Shown here one piece after another: positions 1 to 4,650 of a stretch of 6,859 bases of DNA. The notes beneath the pieces are model-generated. The model saw only the letters and a program-made list of their open reading frames with translations. It ran no database searches and was not told the DNA's origin. The first letter of the stretch is position 1. The number at the start of each line of letters is the position of its first letter. The stretch comes from an uncultured Clostridia bacterium (lineage in GTDB: Bacteria > Bacillota > Clostridia > Oscillospirales > Acutalibacteraceae): contig CANRDH010000083.1 in assembly GCA_947629295.1 (NCBI GenBank), positions 1 through 6,859 of the forward strand, read 5' to 3'. Both the position numbers and the translations under genes were made by a program.

Positions 1-555
1 GCCATGCGGGAATATCCCGATGACATAATAATAACGATTGATGATGATATTATTTATGACCGAAATATGATCGACGATTTGTACCGCTCTTATATGAAGC
101 ATCCCAAAGCTGTATCTGCCAAAAGGGTACATCGCATAAAATTTACTGATGATAAAAATGTCGAGGAATACTGCAAATGGGATATGGCATTCAGGGAACT
201 GATTGATACGGAATCAAAATATCTGATGGCAACCGGCTGCGGCGGTGTGTTATATCCGCCGGCAATTTTAAACCCGCGTTATTCGGACACTGCAACAATA
301 GCCGAAACCTGTTTATATGCCGACGATTTATGGCTTAAAGCCATGGAGCTTTTAAATGAGGTTCCTGTTGTTTTGTGCAGAGCCGAAAGATATAGCCTTG
401 TCCATATCTGGAATACAGATTATGACGGTCTGGGTAACGAAAATATCACCAATAAAGGAAATGATAAACAGTTGGCACAGATATGCAAGGCGCTTGATAT
501 TAATTTTTATGAGCTGGTTTGCGGTATAGGAGCTGAGAGTCAAGATGATAGATAA
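1..555 (+). CDS. Glycosyltransferase, GT-A type, C-terminal part (5' end outside window)
   Basis: This is a probable sugar transferase that adds one residue to the lipid-linked repeat unit at the cytoplasmic face of the membrane. Counting from the Met codon at 4, a hydrophobic strand ending in three aspartates (residues 13-15, context ITIDDDIIYD) is a typical DXD metal/nucleotide-sugar site. Further on, ATGCGGVLYPP (76-86) and YADDLWLKAM (105-114) look like acceptor-site and catalytic-base segments of GT-A enzymes. The usual N-terminal nucleotide-binding half, which should precede the DXD, is absent. The frame is open to base 1, so the Met at 4 is probably internal and the gene starts upstream. 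The stop at 553-555 overlaps the next gene by 11 bases, which suggests translational coupling. The donor and acceptor sugars cannot be told from the sequence. The family call is fairly safe and the specificity is unknown. Confidence 0.8.
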   Translation, partial: AMREYPDDIIITIDDDIIYDRNMIDDLYRSYMKHPKAVSAKRVHRIKFTDDKNVEEYCKWDMAFRELIDTESKYLMATGCGGVLYPPAILNPRYSDTATIAETCLYADDLWLKAMELLNEVPVVLCRAERYSLVHIWNTDYDGLGNENITNKGNDKQLAQICKALDINFYELVCGIGAESQDDR

Positions 556-1759
556 CGGAAAAATATCAAAAAAGGATTTAATTGAAGCCCTGTACATTTT
601 ACTGATATGTCTTAATATAGCGGCGGCAGTATTGGGAAGCTCAAATATCACAGAGTTGGTATTTATAAGCAAGGCATGGTTTTGCTCAGTGATAAACAAA
701 TTCAGCGTTTTTCTCTTTTTTGGACTGTTCTGCTTTGAAGAAAAGCTAAAGCGCTCAAAGCTGTATATAATGATGGCATTGAGTATTGCAGTTATAGCAA
801 TAACCCTTATGTCACATAACAGGTCGTTTGCAATAATTTATACTGCTATTCTTGCCTTTCCGGAGGGAATCTCGCTGAAGAAAATCGCCAAATGGCAAAG
901 CTACACATTCATGTTTTTTATATGTGTTGTGGTTTTTATGTATTACATGGGATGGATAGAGTCAAATATTTTCCTGAGAAATGATGTTTCAAGAAATTCC
1001 TGCGGTTTTACGACCGCCAATGCATTCGGCAATACGGTGATTTTGTGGATGATACCGTATGTTTATTATAAATTTGATAAATGGAAAATACGAAATACAA
1101 TAAGCTGTCTTATAATAGCTTTTGTGGTATTCAGTTTTGCAAACAACAGAATGTCGTTTATTATGGAAATGTTATTCATTTTAATTGTGCAGATAAAGAA
1201 ATTCAGAAAAACATCGAATAAAGTAGGAATATATAGACTCTCATCGTTAATGTTTCCTTTTTGTATGTTCTTTTCCTTCATAATAACATATTTTTATGAT
1301 AAAGGATATTTCCTTGAAGTTTTATCTCCTCTCAATGCTTTTGTTTCATATCGTCTGGGATTTATGCAAAGGTATTACCATAATTACGGTGTAAAGCTTT
1401 TCGGTCAGGAAATAGAAACCGTATCCTATGCGAAGCAGTTGGCGACCGGAGAGGCATGGAGCGGTATTGATAACAGTTATATATATATATTGATTTCATG
1501 GGGTATTGTAATTGTCGTTGTTTTTTGTGTTATGTATTTCTTGATAGGAAAATATCTGGAGGCGGAGCAAGATTATATCGGTGCATTATGCGTTGTCATT
1601 CTGTGCGTGGTTGGCGTAACGGAAAGCTATTTGTCAAATATCGCCTATAATTTTTCAATTTTATTAATTGCCCGAATGTTTAATAGCGGCTTACTTACTG
1701 ACTTTGGCAGAATTAAAAACAATAGACTGTTTAAAAAGACAATTAGTCAAAAGATATAA
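545..1759 (+). CDS. Wzy-like polysaccharide (O-antigen/EPS repeat unit) polymerase
   Basis: This is a 404-residue integral membrane protein, probably the polymerase that joins flipped repeat units on the outer side of the membrane. Hydrophobic segments lie near residues 12-32, 42-64, 73-90, 93-105, 119-138, 158-174, 185-200, 203-217, 232-251, 310-336, 343-358 and 363-378, giving roughly 10-12 spans. The long hydrophilic stretch at 252-309 fits the large external loop of Wzy proteins. It contains YRLGFMQRYYHNYGVKLFGQ (269-288), followed by IDNSYIYILISWG (308-320). That order (RL..., LFGQ, DNSY, aromatic helix) recurs in Gram-positive Wzy proteins. The ATG at 545 overlaps the upstream glycosyltransferase, with AGGAG at 528-532 as a somewhat distant ribosome site. 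The flippase gene two genes downstream supports the role. Wzy proteins are poorly conserved, so the call rests on topology, the loop motif and context. An O-antigen ligase-like enzyme is the main alternative. Confidence 0.78.
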   Translation: MIDNGKISKKDLIEALYILLICLNIAAAVLGSSNITELVFISKAWFCSVINKFSVFLFFGLFCFEEKLKRSKLYIMMALSIAVIAITLMSHNRSFAIIYTAILAFPEGISLKKIAKWQSYTFMFFICVVVFMYYMGWIESNIFLRNDVSRNSCGFTTANAFGNTVILWMIPYVYYKFDKWKIRNTISCLIIAFVVFSFANNRMSFIMEMLFILIVQIKKFRKTSNKVGIYRLSSLMFPFCMFFSFIITYFYDKGYFLEVLSPLNAFVSYRLGFMQRYYHNYGVKLFGQEIETVSYAKQLATGEAWSGIDNSYIYILISWGIVIVVVFCVMYFLIGKYLEAEQDYIGALCVVILCVVGVTESYLSNIAYNFSILLIARMFNSGLLTDFGRIKNNRLFKKTISQKI

Positions 1760-1762
1760 CAA

Positions 1763-1778
1763 CGGAGAATTTTCTCCG
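1763..1778. other. Short perfect inverted repeat between wzy-like and acetyltransferase genes
   Basis: The arms CGGAGAA (1763-1769) and TTCTCCG (1772-1778) are perfectly complementary around a TT spacer. In RNA this would fold as about a 6-bp stem with a 4-base loop. It begins three bases after the polymerase stop codon. No T-run follows, so it is not a convincing intrinsic terminator. An mRNA processing or stabilising hairpin, or a weak attenuator within the operon, is equally possible. Confidence 0.35.
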
Positions 1779-1812
1779 ACTTTGAATTGGTGCAGAGAAT
1801 CTTAAGCTCAGT

Positions 1813-1820
1813 GGGGGGAG
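1813..1820 (+). promoter_or_regulatory. G-rich Shine-Dalgarno site that decides the acetyltransferase start
   Basis: Six G followed by AG end eight bases before the ATG at 1829. This is the only good ribosome site near the 5' end of the frame. The frame could also open at a TTG at 1787, but the nearest GGAG there lies about 19 bases upstream inside a hairpin. The ATG at 1829 is therefore preferred. The G6 run is unusual in this AT-rich DNA. Confidence 0.6.
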
Positions 1821-1828
1821 ATACAGCT

Positions 1829-2434
1829 ATGGATAAAGGGCAGTATATGATTAGTAATTTGCAGGATCTACACTATTATCTTCTGTGCGATGAGCTTGCT
1901 CGTTTCGGTAACAAGGTATCATTTTTAAGAAAGCTGCGGCTTGGTGAAATGTGGAAATTTCAGCTGCATCTCAGAAAACAGGAATATTACCTGAATTGCA
2001 GAAAAGATATTCTCGGAAAAACAGCATATATGTATCACAAATACATGACAAAGAAAATAGGCATTAAACTTGGCTGGTCGATCCCTGCTAATACTTTTGG
2101 TCCCGGAATGTGTATTCCGCACTACGGCACGGTGGTTGTAAATGGAGGGGCAAGGATCGGAAAAAACTGTCGTTTACACGTTGGCGTAAATATAGGTGCA
2201 AACGGTGGGGGTGAGGAAGATACCCCTAAAATAGGTAATAATGTTTATATAGGACCGGGGGCTAAGCTATTTGGAAATATACAAATCGGAGATAATACAG
2301 TAATTGCAGCCAATGCCGTTGTAAACAAAAGCTTTCCGGAAGGCTCATATACAATAGGCGGAATACCCGCTAAAATCATATCACAAAAAGACAGCTCAAG
2401 GTTTATTGGAAAACTGCCCGAAAAATCTGATTAG
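1829..2434 (+). CDS. CysE-like hexapeptide-repeat O-acetyltransferase (polysaccharide-modifying)
   Basis: This is a 201-residue left-handed beta-helix acyltransferase. It probably moves acetyl from acetyl-CoA to a hydroxyl on a repeat-unit sugar in the cytoplasm. From the ATG at 1829, residues 1 to about 80 are charged and helical, as in serine acetyltransferases. Hexapeptide turns follow from about residue 90: IPHYGTVVVNGGARIG (96-111), LHVGVNIG (116-123), PKIGNNVYIGPGAKLFGN (133-150) and IQIGDNTVIAANAVV (151-165). The C-terminal cap is GGIPAKII (177-184). His98 aligns with the catalytic His158 of E. coli CysE. By eye, the positions of its Asp157 and His193 hold Pro97 and Thr132, which argues against true serine acetyltransferase activity. 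The location between wzy-like and wzx-like genes points to sugar O-acetylation. Automated annotation would probably label it serine acetyltransferase. A gap of 34 bases separates it from the flippase gene. Confidence 0.8.
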   Translation: MDKGQYMISNLQDLHYYLLCDELARFGNKVSFLRKLRLGEMWKFQLHLRKQEYYLNCRKDILGKTAYMYHKYMTKKIGIKLGWSIPANTFGPGMCIPHYGTVVVNGGARIGKNCRLHVGVNIGANGGGEEDTPKIGNNVYIGPGAKLFGNIQIGDNTVIAANAVVNKSFPEGSYTIGGIPAKIISQKDSSRFIGKLPEKSD

Positions 2435-2468
2435 TAATCGCGGGTTGCTATGTTAAAGGGTTGAAGAA

Positions 2469-3932
2469 ATGCAAAAAAATAGTTTTTTGAAACAGTTCGC
2501 TGTTATAGGCAGCGGTACACTTATCAATTTACTGCTCGGTCTGCTGAGTACGCCAATTATAACAAGAATAGTTGCACCGGACGAATACGGACAACTTTCT
2601 ATCTTTACTATGTATTCGAGTATAGCGCTTATGGTATTGTGTCTTGGTCTTGATCAGGCAGCTATAAGATATTATTACGAAAAGGATGAACGGAATTATA
2701 AACGCGCCCTTTTGCTCAGGTGCGTGTGGCTTCCGACACTTGCGGGTATTGCCGTAAGCTTGGTCGTAATACTTCTGTCATGGTCCGGAATGGTAAAATT
2801 TGAATTCACACCGATCATAATGACATTTCTCTGTATACATACAGTTGACCAGATCATATACAGATTCAGCCAGCTTATTGTTCGGTTGGAACGTAAGGCA
2901 AATCTGTTTTCTTTTCTACAGATACTGCAAAAGCTATGCTATATAATATTGTCATTGATGTTGTGCTACTCTTTCAGAGCAAATTATTTGCTTTTACTTG
3001 TCATAGCTACCGTCTTATCATACGCAGTATGTATGGTTGTGAGTATAATTGCTCAAAAGGATATGTGGAATTTCAAAAAGACAGACAGCAATGAGTGTCA
3101 TATCACTATCAAAGAGTTGGTAAGATATTCCTCCCCGTTTATTCTGTCGATGAGTGTAACCACTCTTTTTCAGGCAATAGATAAAATCTCGCTGAATTTT
3201 TATTGCTCCTATGCTGAGGTAGGAATATATTCGTCGGCAATGTCGCTTGTACATATTTTTGCTGTTGTCCAGACAGCCTTCAATACTCTGTGGGCTCCAT
3301 TGTCGGTCGAACATTATACAAAATTTCCGGAAGATAAAAAATTTCATCAGAATGCAAATCAGGTCATAACAGTGGTGATGTTTTTCCTCGGAATATCCTT
3401 GATTCTTGTTAAGGATATTTTTGCGGTCCTGTTGGGTGAAAAATATAGGGAAACCGCATATATCCTTCCGTTTTTGATATTTAATCCCATTATGTATACA
3501 ATATCGGAAACAACCGTGGCAGGACTGGTCTTTAAGAAAAAAAGTAATTTGCAGGTGGTTGTGGCTGTCGGCGCGTGTGTGACCAATATAATCGGAAATA
3601 CTGCCCTTGTTCCGCTTCTCGGCTGTCAGGGTGCCGCTATCTCCACAGGTATTTCATATATAGTATTCTATCTTCTTCGTACCATACTCGGTATGAAATA
3701 TTATTATGTTAATTTTAAATTGCTCCGATTCGGACTGCTGACCGCTGTTGTCAGCCTGTATGCATTTTATAATACATTCTGCAAATTCAATATTTTATCC
3801 GTTATAGGGTATATCCTGTGCGCAACTATATTATTCATCCTGTATCACGATACAGTTATATGGATAATAAAATATTGTTTAAATTTCGTACGCGGATGGT
3901 TTATAAAAAGAAAAGGCAAAGGAGAAAAATAA
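2469..3932 (+). CDS. Wzx-like polysaccharide repeat-unit flippase (MOP/MATE superfamily)
   Basis: This is a 487-residue membrane protein that probably flips the undecaprenyl-linked repeat unit from the inner to the outer face of the membrane. Its length and layout fit the family. It opens with FAVIGSGTLINLLLGLLSTP (10-29), followed by ITRIVAPDEYGQLSIF (31-46), the classic amphipathic start of Wzx/RfbX proteins in which a YG-containing turn joins helices 1 and 2. Further hydrophobic spans lie near 50-62, 85-105, 114-130, 147-167, 172-195, 219-237, 250-272, 297-324, 330-354, 361-383, 388-405, 418-433 and 442-472. The tail WFIKRKGKGEK is strongly basic and would sit in the cytoplasm. AAAGGG at 2455-2460 lies eight bases before the ATG. 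The next gene begins one base after the stop, so the two are almost certainly co-transcribed. The family call is strong; the glycan it carries is unknown. Confidence 0.9.
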   Translation: MQKNSFLKQFAVIGSGTLINLLLGLLSTPIITRIVAPDEYGQLSIFTMYSSIALMVLCLGLDQAAIRYYYEKDERNYKRALLLRCVWLPTLAGIAVSLVVILLSWSGMVKFEFTPIIMTFLCIHTVDQIIYRFSQLIVRLERKANLFSFLQILQKLCYIILSLMLCYSFRANYLLLLVIATVLSYAVCMVVSIIAQKDMWNFKKTDSNECHITIKELVRYSSPFILSMSVTTLFQAIDKISLNFYCSYAEVGIYSSAMSLVHIFAVVQTAFNTLWAPLSVEHYTKFPEDKKFHQNANQVITVVMFFLGISLILVKDIFAVLLGEKYRETAYILPFLIFNPIMYTISETTVAGLVFKKKSNLQVVVAVGACVTNIIGNTALVPLLGCQGAAISTGISYIVFYLLRTILGMKYYYVNFKLLRFGLLTAVVSLYAFYNTFCKFNILSVIGYILCATILFILYHDTVIWIIKYCLNFVRGWFIKRKGKGEK

Positions 3933-3933
3933 A

Positions 3934-4580
3934 ATGCTTCTTAAAAAGATTATGTCAATTCCCAAGTCACTATATTACAGCGTAAAGCTGTTCGGTTTGA
4001 AAGGTCTTAAAATGCCGCTGCTGATTTCCTGCGATACAAAGGTATACGGAATAAAAAAGAATAGTATTGCTATTGAAAACCTGAAGTCCAAAGTGATACA
4101 AATAGGTTTTGGAGGTAGTGCAGGAATCACATCGGGGGGGGTACAGTAATTGTCGGTAAAACAGGACGAATTGTTTTCAGAGGCAGCGCGGTTTTCGCCT
4201 CCGGAAGCTCTGTCCGTGTGGACAACGGTACGCTCGAAATAGGCAGTAATTTTTATTGCAACAAAAACTGCTTTATTTCCTGCTCGGAAGGAATACGGAT
4301 AGGAAGTGACAATCTTTGGGGCTGGAACGTAAGTATAAGAGATTCAGACGGTCATACAATAATACATAACGGAACAGAAAAAGCGTCCTCAGCTCCGGTT
4401 GAAATCGGCGATCATGTATGGATAGCTTCATATGCGGATATACTCAAAGGTGTTCATATCAGTAATAATTCCGTGATTGCGTACAGGAGCTGTGTGACAA
4501 AATCCGTGCCCTGCGATAATGTGCTTGTTGCAGGCTGCCCCGCTAAAATCGTACAAGACGATATTGATTGGCATAATTGA
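3934..4580 (+). pseudogene. Hexapeptide-repeat acyltransferase, frameshifted at a G8 tract
   Basis: Two frames together encode one acyltransferase of about 214-215 residues. The first frame starts at ATG 3934 (AAAGGAG at 3918-3924) and ends at TAA 4147-4149 after 71 residues, finishing in GFGGSAGITSGGVQ. The rest is in the -1 frame, readable from about 4140 to TGA 4578-4580. It begins GTVIVGKTGRIVFRGSA and carries on without a break in the protein sense. The switch falls on eight G (4134-4141). One more G, or two fewer, would restore the frame. The downstream part has LEIGSNFYCNKNCFIS, WNVSIRDSDGHTI with the likely catalytic His (codon 4353-4355), VEIGDHVWIASYADILKGV and the cap VAGCPAKIV, as in maltose/galactoside-type O-acetyltransferases. 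It would acylate a repeat-unit sugar. The C-terminal frame's GTG at 4218 lacks a clear ribosome site and is not a likely independent start. Phase variation, slippage decoding, true decay or sequence error all remain open. Confidence 0.8.
4134..4141 (+). repeat. Homopolymeric G8 tract inside acyltransferase gene
   Basis: Eight consecutive G lie inside coding sequence, exactly where the acyltransferase frame breaks. It is the longest G run in the window, whose DNA is AT-rich. Runs of this kind are known slipped-strand sites in contingency genes, and polymerases can also slip on them. At 8 G the gene is out of frame; 9 or 6 would put it in frame. Confidence 0.85.
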
Positions 4581-4594
4581 ATACCATTAATAAA

Positions 4595-4626
4595 TCTGCC
4601 GCACAGCAACATTACTGTACGGCAGA
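4595..4626. terminator. Hairpin between convergent genes, possible bidirectional terminator
   Basis: TCTGCCGCACAG (4595-4606) pairs with CTGTACGGCAGA (4615-4626), giving a 12-bp stem with one C-A mismatch (4602/4619) and the 8-base loop CAACATTA. It lies 15 bases after the acyltransferase stop and 25 bases beyond the stop of the minus-strand gene, the usual place for a shared terminator. The tails are weak: the plus strand continues AAAATTAC and the minus strand ATTTATTAATGG. It may terminate better in the minus direction, or act mainly as a 3'-end stabiliser. Confidence 0.55.
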
Positions 4627-4650
4627 AAATTACATATAATAAGTTTTTAC

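Noticed and set aside
352..699. Minus-strand frame of 115 residues across the glycosyltransferase/polymerase junction
   Set aside because: It overlaps two supported plus-strand genes, lacks domain features and is best seen as a chance frame in AT-rich DNA.
1478..1490. (TA)6 dinucleotide run inside the wzy-like gene, considered as a second phase-variation site
   Set aside because: It encodes the SYIYIL part of a motif that recurs in Wzy proteins, the gene is in frame, and alternating Tyr/Ile codons give TATATA by chance in AT-rich DNA.
1787..1828. TTG at 1787 as the start of the CysE-like gene
   Set aside because: There is no ribosome site at the right distance, whereas the ATG at 1829 has a strong one eight bases upstream and the family's N-terminus fits it.
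4218..4580. Independent 120-residue acyltransferase starting at GTG 4218
   Set aside because: Coding sense continues upstream in the same frame to about 4140 and joins the 3934-4149 frame; there is no clear ribosome site before 4218, and the beta-helix would lack its first turns.
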